Shown here: positions 14,132 to 24,372 of the stretch, piece after piece
Numbering within the stretch: position 1 is the stretch's first letter
Layout of the letters: each line of letters opens with the position of its first letter
Origin: Voacanga thouarsii
Lineage: Eukaryota > Streptophyta > Magnoliopsida > Gentianales > Apocynaceae
Direction of reading: 5' to 3'
Length of the DNA stretch: 64,000 nt
Assembly: GCA_026120185.1 (NCBI GenBank)
Contig: JANUWF010001719.1
Span: 682,001-746,000 of the forward strand
Translations under genes and position numbers: made by a program
The notes under the pieces: generated by a model
The model's database searches: none
Told to the model about the DNA's origin: nothing
Seen by the model: the letters and a program-made list of their open reading frames with translations, nothing else

Positions 14132-16330
14132 TTACTCCCCCTGATGAGATGATTCCTTTAAATCTTTAAACCGACGCATACCGATTTTATATCTCAACTT
14201 CTCAAATGTTGCAGTCGGTAAAGTCTTCGTGAAAATATCTGCGAGGTTGTCACATGACCGAATTTGTAGCACATCAATTTCACCTTTCTTCTGGAGTTCA
14301 TGAGTAAAGAAGAATTTTGGTGAAATATGTTTTGTCCGATCTCCTTTAATATATCATCCTCGTAATTGAGCTATGCAAGCTGCATTGTCTTCATAAAGAG
14401 GAGTTGGAATACCTTTGATTGATGATAATCCACAACTTTCTCGGATATAATGAATCATTGATCTTAGCCATACACATTCTCGACTTGCTTCATGAATGGC
14501 TATAATTTCAGCATTATTTGAAGAAGTAGCTGCTATAGATTGTTTCGTAGAACGCCATGATATAGCAGTATTTTCACATGTAAATAGATAGCCCGTTTGA
14601 GAACGTGCTTTATGTGGATCAGATAAATAACCAGCATCTGCATAACCAATCAATGTTGGGCTGGTTTTATGTGAATAAAATAATCCGAGATCAATTGTAC
14701 CTTGGAGATATCGAAGGACTTGTTTAATTCCATTCCAATGTCGTCGTGTTGGTGAAGAACTAAATCTTGCTAATAAATTGACAATGAAAGTAATATCGAG
14801 CCGTGTGTTATTAGCAAGATACATCAATGCACCAATTGCACTGAGATATGATACTTCAGGACCAAGGAGTTCTTCATCATTTTCTTGAGGTCGGAAAGGA
14901 TCTTTATCCACATTTAATGATCGGACGATCATTGGAATACTCAATGGATGTGCTTTGTCCATGTAAAATCTTTTAGCACTTTTCTTTGTATATGTTGATT
15001 GATGAATAAATGTTCCACTCTCCAAATGTTCAATTTGTAAATCAAGGCAAAATTTGGTTTTACCAAAATCCTTGATTTCGAATTCTCTTTTTAAATAATC
15101 AATTGTTTCTTGGAGCTCTTCAGGAGTTCCAATAAGATTAATATCATCAACATATATAGCTAATATCACAAATTTAGAACCAGATTTCTTAATAAAAACG
15201 CATGGACATACCTGGTCATTTTTAAATCTCGCTTTCAATAAATATTCACTAAGACGTGTAAACCACATGCGCCTGATTGCTTCAGGCCATATAATGATTT
15301 ACGCAACTTGATTGAGTAATTTTCACGAGGATAATGTTTATATGCTTCAGGCATATGAAATCCTTCGAGGATTTTCATGTAAACATCATTTTCTAAATTT
15401 CCATACAAGTAAGCGAGTGACAACATCTAATAGGCGCATATCTATCTTTTCATGTACTTGCCAAACCGATAAGATATCGGAGTGTAATAGCATCAACAAC
15501 AGGAGAATAAGTTTCATCATAATCAATACCGGTCTTTGTGAAAAACCTTGGGCTACTAATCGCGCTTTATATCGAACGATTTCACTCTTTTCATTGCGCT
15601 TTCGCACAAATATCCATTTGTAGCCAACAGATTTTACACCTTCCGGTGTTCGGACTGCAGTCCGAAGACTTCACGTTTTGCCGATGCATTTAACTCCGAT
15701 TGAATCGCATCTTTCCATTGCAGCCAATCTTTTCTATGCCGACATTCATCAACTGATATTGGTTCAGGATCATCATTATCCTGTGTAACATCAAGAGATA
15801 TATTGTATGCAAATATATTATCAATAACAGGTTCTATCCGATTCCAACTTCTACCGGAAGTGGTATGATTGATAGAAATTTCAGTGTTACTTTCATCAAC
15901 TTCTGGTTCTTTGTCATCAGTTCTCTCTTGGTCTTTATCATTTTTTTCTTCAATATGATCTTCTGGATCATTTAATCCTCTTTTCTTTCGAGGATTTTTA
16001 TCTTTAGAACCAAGAGGTCGGCCACGCTTACGGCGTGTTTTTGACTCAACGACTATATGTATAATATTTTGTTCTGCTGGAACTTCAATTCGAATAGGAG
16101 CATTTATAGTCTGGAATATGCGATTTTGTAACTCTTCTGGAGTCAACAAAAGCGTCTGGCATTTGATTTGCAATGCTTTGCAAATGAATTATCTTTTGAA
16201 CTTCAAGTTCACATGCGCTTGTGCGCGGATCAAGATAATGTAATGATGTTGTCCAAGCGAGATCTTCTTTATGCTGTTTTGGTTCTCCCCCTAATTTAGG
16301 GAATAATGATTTCACAAGAGAATAAGAAAA
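14132..16330 (-). pseudogene. copia pol remnant: integrase tail, reverse transcriptase, RNase H
   Basis: Reading on the minus strand from 16330: the integrase C-terminus (LDPRTSACELEVQKIIHLQ, then MPDAFVDSRRVTKSHIP), a Lys/Arg-rich linker with RKRGRPLGSK, then reverse transcriptase ([34 protein letters not shown], the active-site AIYVDDINLIG) and RNase H (GYADAGYLSDPHKARSQTGY, SIAATSSNNAEIIAIHEA). It ends near LADIFTKTLPTATFEKLRY with stop TAA at 14132-14134. It is broken: frameshifts near 15650, 15540 and 15400, and an in-frame TGA just after AQLRG, where related elements have a Gly or Asp before YIKGDRTKHISPKFF. The integrase core and protease are missing. Confidence 0.9.
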
Positions 16331-16570
16331 GAAATATAAGAAAATGATGACAAGCGAGAAAATACCAAGCAAAATATCTCTTTTTTTTTCACTCTTCCCG
16401 TCATCGACTTTTCATCTTCCTCTCTTGTCTTTTCTTCTCCTCCGACCCTCTACCTACCATCTACCTCTTCTTCTTCTTCATACGAGATATATATATATAT
16501 ATATGTATCGATATATATCTCGGTTATCGATCATTAGTAAACATCAAAAACAAAAATCACAAAGCGAGAT

Positions 16571-17969
16571 ATGGAGACTCGTAATTCATTTGAGACATGG
16601 TCAAATTTTGACTTAGTTTCTGCAGCGAGATGTTGATGTATTTTCATTTCCAAACCAACCGCTTTTGCCTAATTCGAACACGAGAAGATTTTGATATGTT
16701 TTCCTTTTCAAACCAACCGCTTCGTCTAATTCGAACGCAGAAGATTTTGATATATTTTCCTTTCCAAACCAACCACTTCCTCCTAATTTCGGGTGAGATA
16801 CCTTTAATGGCTTCCATTTGTTTTTAGTGTGCTTGATAATGAAATTAAACTCTCTTTTGGTTTGTTTTTGATGTAAATCGATGGAAGTTTTGAACATACT
16901 CGCTTTGGACCAAGTTGATCTACCCCTACAAAAGACTCGCTTTTGATACTTGTTCCTCTTGATGCTATTCCTTTGAATGAGGATATGCTTGTGCATGATC
17001 CATTCTATTCTCTAATGGATTTTGAACAAAGTCGAATATGATTCCGGGTTATTATCTATTTAAACATGGATTTTGAATGGTATTACCTTTACTTATATTA
17101 TTTTATTTTTCTAGGAGAAATAATGAGTGGTCTTGACAACGAAGTCGGAGTAAGTACTCATGAAATGCATAATATCGAAGTTCAAGATATTATTGCAGAC
17201 AAAATTCTTGGGGAGAAGAAGATGATTAAGAGGCGAGAGAGAGAAGAAGGGCAATAACTCCCGAGACACTATCAAGAGAAACAATTTCTCAATACTTTTA
17301 CCTACCAATCAAGAGCGCGACCAAAGAATTGAATATTGGCATAACCTGTCTCAAGAAAAGATGTAGGGAGTTAGGAATTCGTCGATGGCCTCACAGGAAG
17401 TTGGTGAGCTTGGAGACCATAATTAAGAATGTTCAGGTTCTCTCTCATACATACTTATAATTTGCAAGTATGAAACTATGAAAGATTTATAAGTAAATAA
17501 CCGATGATATCACTTCGATTTACAGGATATGCAAAATAAAGAAGAAGGAGGACATATGGCTGAGAAGAAATTACAAGAAGCCATTGCGATACTGGAATGT
17601 GAAAAACATTTGGTGGAAGAAAGTCCTAATACGCAGTTAGAGGACCAAACACAGAAATTGAGACAAGCATGCTTCAAGGCCAAATATAATAAGAAATATA
17701 ATAAACTTAAGGAGATCATAAAATCTCAAGACTCATTTCGCAGTAATTTTACGGCTAATTCTGCTGTTAGTCTCGATGCTGGCTCAAAGGGGAAAGAAAA
17801 GGAGGAGGATGTCGAAAAAGAGGAGCTGAAGTCCATAATTTCTAATTGTTTGTCGTCCTCTAATGTAAATATTGAAAAAGAACAATTACGAGCCTTCATC
17901 TTACATTTGTCAGCTCAATTACAAAAGAGCAACTATAAGCATGTATCATCAAGTTCATATGAACACTAG
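16571..17969 (+). pseudogene. RKD-type RWP-RK transcription factor gene inside the copia element
   Basis: Lies on the plus strand, opposite to gag/pol. A likely start ATG (16571) gives METRNSFETWSNFDLV, followed after a frame change by three repeats of a DFDxFSFPNQPL-type unit. Further on, LVPLDAIPLNEDMLVHDPFY and SLMDFEQSRI appear. An exon with acceptor at 17111-17114 runs 17115-17436 and encodes an uninterrupted RWP-RK domain (ETISQYFYLPIKSATKELN, GITCLKKRCRELGIRRWPHR, KLVSLETIIKNVQ). An 89-bp GT-AG intron (17437-17525) joins in phase to 17526-17969, which encodes a coiled-coil zipper (LQEAIAILECEKHLVEE, NTQLEDQTQKLRQACFKAKY) as in RKD proteins, plus an unfamiliar ~80-residue tail. The N-terminal part has stops, and there is a net one-base shift near 17230-17250. 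RKDs act in egg-cell and gametophyte identity. Here it is probably a captured pseudogene, though the DNA-binding half is intact. Confidence 0.85.
16630..16800 (+). repeat. Threefold ~57-60-bp tandem repeat in the RWP-RK gene
   Basis: Three tandem copies of a unit that encodes variants of FSFPNQPL and PNSN when read in the proper frame (copies near 16633, 16687 and 16743). Frame changes between copies explain why no single frame reads through all three. Confidence 0.7.
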
Positions 17970-18039
17970 TGATATGAATAAAAGATGTGATGCTTATTAT
18001 TAATGGAAATATCTTTTTCCCTTATTATCTTTTCTATTC

Positions 18040-18620
18040 CACTTCAGGTGGCCAGTATTTCTCTGTGATAAGGGAAATATCGAGTGTGTCCATGACCATA
18101 ACCACGGCCACTGCCACAACTACAACTATAACGATGGCTTCTGCTGGAGCTAACAGCATTCACTTCTGGGAGTGCTGTTGAGCCAGTTCATCTGGCTTCA
18201 TGATTTCTCAATAATAACTCATGTTAAATTTGTCAATTTTGGATACCCTTTTTCTCGATATTGTTACTGTAGGACATGAAAAGTGGAGAATGTCTTCTCC
18301 AATATAACTTCATCGATAACTTTTTCTCCGTAAAATTTTTAACTAAGATGTAGTTTTATACATCACGGAGTTCACGGTTTTACAATCTTGCAACTTCAGG
18401 TGCAACCATTCATACCGTGCAGTGGGTAGTACGACCATCTTCAGGTGGTCAAATCTTTTTTTTTTTTTTATCCACATGACATATGGATCTCCTTTTTTTT
18501 TAGCATTTAGATGCATTTTTGCATAACATAAAATTTTTTTTTTTTCAGAAATATCAAGGGCTACAAATTCGAATTTAGCGAGATCAATAAATGCGTACCT
18601 GTCTTCTGGCTTTCATAACG
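18040..18620 (-). pseudogene. copia gag remnant
   Basis: Minus-strand pieces match the plant copia gag order: KFEFVALDIS, then AKMHLNA, FDHLKMVVLPTARYEWLHLK, LQDCKT, ILEKTFSTFH, QYREKGYPKLT, and a Gly/Arg-rich end with GSGRGYGHGH. Frameshifts, stops and short deletions separate the pieces. The gag zinc knuckle and everything up to the integrase tail are absent; that space is occupied by the RWP-RK gene at 16571-17969. Confidence 0.75.
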
Positions 18621-18642
18621 GCAGAGACTCGTGCTGATAACG

Positions 18643-18999
18643 TGTTATAAAATTAGGGTAGTGTTAGAATAAAATCTACACACTACACACTAAGAAAATT
18701 CTAACTATTCTTTGCACAAGAATTTCTCTTCAAACTTCTCTCTTTCTTTCTCTCACAATTCTTTCTCTAATCTTTCTTTCACTAATCTTTCTTTCACAAA
18801 ATGATGGTGTATTACAAGCTTAGAGAATAGCTCTATTTATAGAGCTCTAATTAGTGAAATACATCATGGCATACATCATCTTCAATTAATGGTGTCTCCA
18901 CTAAATGGTGGACATCCATAAAAATCTTCTAATAATTCACATAAATCCATAATTAGTGGAGCCTCCACTAATTAATGGAGATTCCAATAATTCATAACA
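18643..18999 (-). repeat. 5' LTR of the copia element
   Basis: 357 bp, same length and apparently the same sequence as the LTR at 13651-14007, which indicates a recent insertion. Confidence 0.93.
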
Positions 19000-19004
19000 A
19001 ATAT

Positions 19005-21600
19005 TTATTACAGGAATAATAGTTAACAGATATAGTATTGCATAATTTTTGTATAAAAATTTATTCTTATTAATTAATTCATTATATATATATATATATA
19101 TCAAAATATTATATGTACTTTCAAAATTATGTTATTCCATTATAAATTTCGTTACCACACGTAACTTATTTGAAATAGTCTAATTTTTTAAAATTTAATT
19201 TTTGTCATTTTACCGATCTAACCAAATCTAGGATTCGAGATCTTTTAGGAGGCGGACAAGGGAAATTCTTGGGTGGATTCAGTTCACAGTAGATCAATGC
19301 ATCAAATATTGTATAATATGTAAGGACATTTTAAAAAAAGTACATTATATTTATGTATTGATCTACGATAAATCATGTCCATCCAAATATCGACAAGAGA
19401 AAGGAGGGTGTACCCTCAAAAGGCAGAACCAGTGGACCCCAAAAGAAAATGGTTCTTTTTAGCTTCTCAGGTTCAGGCTCAGGTTCAGGTTCAGACAGAG
19501 TACCAAATAAAGTAGGGGCTTGAATTCGAGGCCCTGCTTCTTCAGTGGGCTTACGTGGCCCAATCTGGGTTGTCCAATTCCCCCTAAGAAAACGGAGGAG
19601 GCTGTGGCCAAAGAACGCCACTGACTCACGTGCCTGCACTTGCGCTGAACACGCGAAACATAGATACATCGATGCTAAGGCCAACAGAAAAGCCGCGAGG
19701 GGCTTTGATAATTTTGCCCTTCAAATATTTTATATTTTTATTTTTTTAACAAAATTTTTAACTTTACCATTCTAATAGTATTAGATTTGTTTTGATTCGG
19801 TAAAGAGAATGAGAGAAGATAGGAGACGAAGAATAATACATCTTATTTTTACTAAAAGAAGTAAATATATTTACTTTCAATTTAGTTTGGTAATTTAGTT
19901 TGGTTAGACGGTTTTGTGAAAATAGATAATGAAGGAAAGTAAATGTAAAAATAAATGAGATATTTATCTTGTTTGGTTATATGTAGGAATAGAAGAGAAG
20001 TAAATTTAGAGGGATACACTCTTTCTCTACATCAGCATTTCTTCTTATCCCAATTTAGAGAGATCGGGAGAAATAAAATAAAATGAGAATAATAATGACA
20101 ATATTGACTATTGACTATATTTTTAATATTAAAAATTTTAATAAAATAGATAAGGAGGGATAAAATAATAAATTAAATTAATTATTCTCCCTCTTCTTTC
20201 CCCTATTTCCCTTCATATTTTTACCCCAACCAAACAAGATAAGAGTATATACATTAACTCCTCCTAATGAAAGTAAAATGTGTCACTTTTCCTCCCCTTT
20301 TCTCTCCCCCTCCCCTCCCCTTCACAAACCAAACCAAACCTTCATCATGTTTGATTAGAGTGAAAATAGAAAGTAAATATGGTTTTCGTCCAATTCGGAA
20401 GGAAGATATTTGCTTATGTGGAGGGAAACCACTCCCTTTTCACATTTACTTCCCACCCTTCTTACATTCCAACCAAACGAAGTGAATTTTAAATTTACCT
20501 CCTGATTTACTTCATATTTTTCTTCTTTATTTTCACTCCAATCAAACCAAGTTTTAAAATTTTATAATTATATATTCTTTACAAAATTATCAATTTTACC
20601 GTTCTAAATGTAATGATAGTTTCAATATTGCTCTTCAATTTCAATAATAGAATGATAATATTGTGATTATTTTAATATTATAAAAGTAAAATTGATAATT
20701 TTAAAAGGAATATCGGGATAAATTTGAGAATTTTTGAAAAATAAAGGTAGAATTGCAAAAACACGGTAACACTTGAAGGGCAAGACTGTGGAAAATCCAA
20801 AAACTGATATTGATTTGGCACCAGGAGAAATAGAATTCATCATTCACTAACTTTTTATCTAAACAAACCTAGAAAATGAAAGCTTATCTCCCCTTAACTA
20901 AATAAGTTGAACACCACTAGCTAATAGTGAAATTCTCCTAATAAGATTTTCTCAAAACAAAAAAGATTTAGAATTTCATCATTTTTTTTATTTTTTTAAT
21001 AAACCCACTAAGATGGCAGATTAATTTTATTTATGAAATAAAAATATAAAAGAATATCATTTTGTAATTCATACAAAAGAAAGTATATAGTACTAAATAG
21101 AATAAAATTTTAATCAATAATCACGTATAATTTATCTTATAATTATTTCATACTTGGATAGATATATTATTTTTTTACTCTTTTTCCCTTTGCTCGAACG
21201 TATCAGTGTAAAATTATCATCATCAAACTCATTCATGTTATCGTTAATCAAATCAGCATATAGTTTTAAAACTTAAATAATCCGTTGTATTTGTTTCTCT
21301 TGCTTTCTTTTGCGCCCTTTTAGTTTTTTAAGTTACGTTGAATTTTGATTTCAAAATTTGTCAATTAATAATAAAATTGCTCATATACCGATTTTGATTT
21401 CTCAAGAATGCAATGATTGTATTAGTTTTTTTTATTATTAATAATAAAGGAAGGATGTATAAGACTCATATCTCAAAAAGAAATTTGAGTCCAAAACGTG
21501 AATAAACAAATTTCAATACTAATCACCTCAACCAATCCAATATATTAATTAAATAATTACAATTTGTGAGTTCAGAAGTGAATGTTCGAGAGTTGATACA
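19005..21600. other. Intergenic DNA upstream of LOL1
   Basis: Contains a less AT-rich island (19420-19700) with a hexamer run of CAGGTT/CAGGCT type (19468-19494), TACGTGGC (19550-19557) and CACGTG (near 19628). From 19780 to 20560 several direct and inverted copies of a TTTGGTTGGA-like motif suggest an old foldback element. 20590-20705 is a small inverted repeat. No gene recognised. Confidence 0.45.
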
Positions 21601-22171
21601 AGAAAATATACCTCGCGTAATGGGAGGAGTGTGTTATGCATCATATTTGCAAAAAAGAGAGTTTCGCAAAGAATTTTGAAGAAGGTTTACTATTCAGGCT
21701 CCAACAATTGTCTGCTTACCATCAAAGACTTCTGTCTCTGTCTCTGTCTCTCTCCCTCCCTTCCTCTCTCTCATTCATCTGTATACTGCAAGGCTGTGTG
21801 CTTGCCCCACTCAACAATGCTCAACTGAATTCATAGCTGTAGCATACTGGCTTTGAGCTTCAATGCTTTTTGGTATGCATCAGTACAGACTAAGGACTAT
21901 AGGGACTAATTCTGTTTTTGCTGATTGCCCTTTTCTCCATGGATTCAAAATTCTAACTTCTAATTTATCGTAATCCAACTATTTGTAAACTGCTGACTGT
22001 TTCGTCTGAATTCCTTTTGCATGCTTGACATAATCTAGAAGAATTTCTTCATTTTTGCAGAGAATGATGAGGTTTATAAGTGAAGAGGATAAAGGGAGTT
22101 CTCTTTGATACCTCTGAAGCTGTAAGCTTTTAAGATTCTGGAAGGAAAGGACTGACTTTATCAGGTCTACA
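21600..22171 (+). promoter_or_regulatory. LOL1 5' UTR region with CT tract and UTR intron
   Basis: A CT-rich tract (21735-21775), typical of plant 5' UTRs, is followed by sequence ending in a good acceptor (TTTTTGCAG, 22052-22060). This suggests a 5' UTR intron whose last exon begins at 22061. The transcription start is not determined. Confidence 0.45.
22064..22108 (+). promoter_or_regulatory. Upstream ORF in LOL1 leader
   Basis: Fourteen codons (starting MMRFISEED) and a TGA stop, 63 bp before the LOL1 start and in the same frame. If the leader exon begins at 22061, these ATGs come within a few bases of the splice junction and could reduce LOL1 translation. Effect inferred only. Confidence 0.4.
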
Positions 22172-24372
22172 ATGCCGGTCCCTCTTGCCCCTTATCCAAC
22201 ACCTCCGGTACCTTTTTCTCCGCCTGCAAATGGTATGGTATTACTCAAAAAACAATTTCTACCTAGCAAATAATAAGAAATTCTATTTGGTGTGCTGATA
22301 CAGGAATTAACAAGAAGTTTTCTGGTTTATTTTTTATTTAAAGAAAAAAAAATTATTCGTATTTATCATATTTTTCGTCTTCAAAATCGGTAACCAGATT
22401 ACAACTGCAGAAGTGTGATTGAGATAAAAGCATCAGATTTGGAATTTAACCACTTCTTTTGAAGAAAGATATGTAAGGCAAATTTAGCCAGTTCATGAAT
22501 ACCAATTACTAGGAGAAATGAGAAACATATTTTGATTTGGGATCAAGAAATGAAAGTAAACATACATCCCCAAGTAGGATTTTGACAACCCTGAAATAGT
22601 ACTATACAGAACATTTTCTGGTTTGATTCAATAGATAAATCATTCTTGAATTTATCATCAAGCAACACTCTTGTTTGTCTGGTATCTTTTGCCATTGATT
22701 ATTTCATTTAGTCCAAGTATGGTCATCAGGTGCACAAAGCCAGCTTGTTTGTTCTGGTTGTAGAAACCTTCTTCTCTATCCAGTAGGAGCATCTTCTGTG
22801 TGCTGTGCAGTATGCAATGCAGTCACCGCTGTACCTCCTCCAGGTATGTTTCCCTGGTTTCCAAGTCCAAATATTTGTAGAGTTGTTCGTTTCAAATCAT
22901 GAAGTTAGCTTGCTCAATGGCTATTCGTAGTCATCAACATTGTTATTTTCCTCAGTATTTGTAACCTGAACAGGCACTGAAATGGCTCAACTGGTTTGTG
23001 GAGGCTGCCATACATTACTCATGTATATTCGTGGAGCAACAAGTGTGCAGTGTTCTTGTTGTCACACCATTAATTTAGCTATGGAAGGTAACAAAATGAC
23101 AATGCAGCTTTTCAAGATCATGAGCTTGCTAGTCTCTCTGCAGTAATGACTCAAGATTAATAACTATAACAACCATGTTATGTAATGACAGCAAATCAGG
23201 TAGCTCATGTGAATTGTGGAAACTGCCGGATGCTGTTGATGTATCAGTATGGGGCAAGATCAGTAAAATGTGCTGTTTGCAATTTTGTCACTCCAGTTGC
23301 GGTTAGTATGCAATTCAATAGCTCTGTTTAACAAACTAAAAATAAGTCCAAATCATATTAGAAAATTTTCAGAACCACATCAAGTGAAACAACATTGTTT
23401 GCTTTTGTCAGTGTTTAGATGGTTGGAGATAGACAGACGCATATATGTTGCACATTGTTTAGATTGTTGAAGATAGACAGACACATATATATTGCACATT
23501 GTTTAGATTGTTGGAGATAGACACACGTATATATAGAGCAGCATAGTAGTTTGTCAACCAATGTTCCAGCTAAAGGTAGAAGGATCATTACGCTTCACAT
23601 AAAAAGTGCAAAGTTTAAAAGTTTTATTTAAATCATCCTACAATGTTTTCTGATTTTACAAGGATGCATAAGGCAAATTTCATCTAGTTTATCCTTCATC
23701 TCTCCCAACAAAGTTTTGGCAAAAAAGATTTGACAAAACACAGAAGAACGTAGACCATTTTTAGATTTCTCATTAGCTGTAGTTCAAAATCGTTGCATTT
23801 ATAAATCTCGAATTGTTGGCAGTTGGACATTGCCAAAGTTAATTCATTCACCACAATTGTTCATTTCTAGAAATTCCCCTCTGCCATAGTGAAGTTTACA
23901 TATGAGGGATATTGGAATTTGTTCTTTCTCCCAATCTACTCAGCTCTTGTTCTTCCTATCCTGCTTCGGACGAGTTCCCGAACTGTTTGTTCCACAATTT
24001 TTCCTATCCAATCAAACTTGTAAACAGGAAGCAGAGTGAGAAGAAATATCCCTCAGCCAGATGACAGCCTCTAAGTAGAGATATTTGTACCTGTCAACAG
24101 GTTGGATTTAGACACAAAAGAGCCATATTTTCTCAGCACAAAGTCACTTTTTTGTATACAACACATCTTTGTGGTCCAGATGAGATATTGGAACATCAAA
24201 ACTATGGTTGCCAGATCTTGTGACACCCCAAAATTTCTCATCCACTAATATGTGTTAACTGTTTGCATCTGCATTTTAGATCAGTGATTCAACCAGTGTT
24301 CCTTGTAACATATCTTGCTCTTTCCGATGACAGGCTTCCGGGAGCACCCCGGAGCAAAAGTTCAATAACTAA
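22172..24372 (+). CDS. LOL1: LSD1-like zinc finger protein (LOL1 type)
   Basis: Five coding exons join in phase: 22172-22232, 22730-22843, 22974-23087, 23192-23301 and 24334-24372 (stop TAA), giving 145 residues. The N-terminus is proline-rich ([20 protein letters not shown]). Three LSD1-type zinc fingers follow, each with two CxxC pairs: [32 protein letters not shown] and [16 protein letters not shown]. Exons 2 and 3 are both exactly 114 bp, as expected from duplication of a finger exon. The end STPEQKFNN is typical of the family. LSD1/LOL proteins regulate programmed cell death and stress responses; LOL1 is described as a positive regulator acting against LSD1. All splice sites are GT-AG and no defect is visible. 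Confidence 0.95.
23413..23537. repeat. 44-bp tandem repeat in LOL1 intron 4
   Basis: Two full units (23413-23456 and 23457-23500) and most of a third. Each starts GTTTAGATNGTTGGAGATAG, with few differences. Confidence 0.85.

Larger units (their letters stand above)
13651..18999 (-). mobile_element. Ty1/copia LTR retrotransposon carrying an RWP-RK gene
   Basis: Bounded by two 357-bp LTRs that begin TGTTAT and end ATAACA, and flanked by the 5-bp target duplication AATAT (13646-13650 and 19000-19004). Its own genes are read on the minus strand, so 18643-18999 is the 5' LTR. Inside that LTR the primer-site position reads GTTATCAGCACGAG. Beside the 3' LTR is a polypurine tract, AAGGGGGAG (complement of about 14008-14016). 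Internal order on the minus strand is gag remnant, foreign insert, integrase tail, RT and RNase H. Protease and the integrase core are absent, so the element cannot move by itself. Confidence 0.93.

Noticed and set aside
15312..15623. Plus-strand frame of 103 codons
   Set aside because: Antisense shadow of the copia reverse transcriptase.
18061..18181. Plus-strand Thr/Ala-rich frame as the end of the RKD gene
   Set aside because: It is the antisense of the Gly/Arg-rich gag C-terminus.
23413..23537. Regularly repeated 44-bp units, considered as a CRISPR-like array
   Set aside because: Units are directly adjacent with no spacers, and lie in a plant intron; simple tandem repeat.
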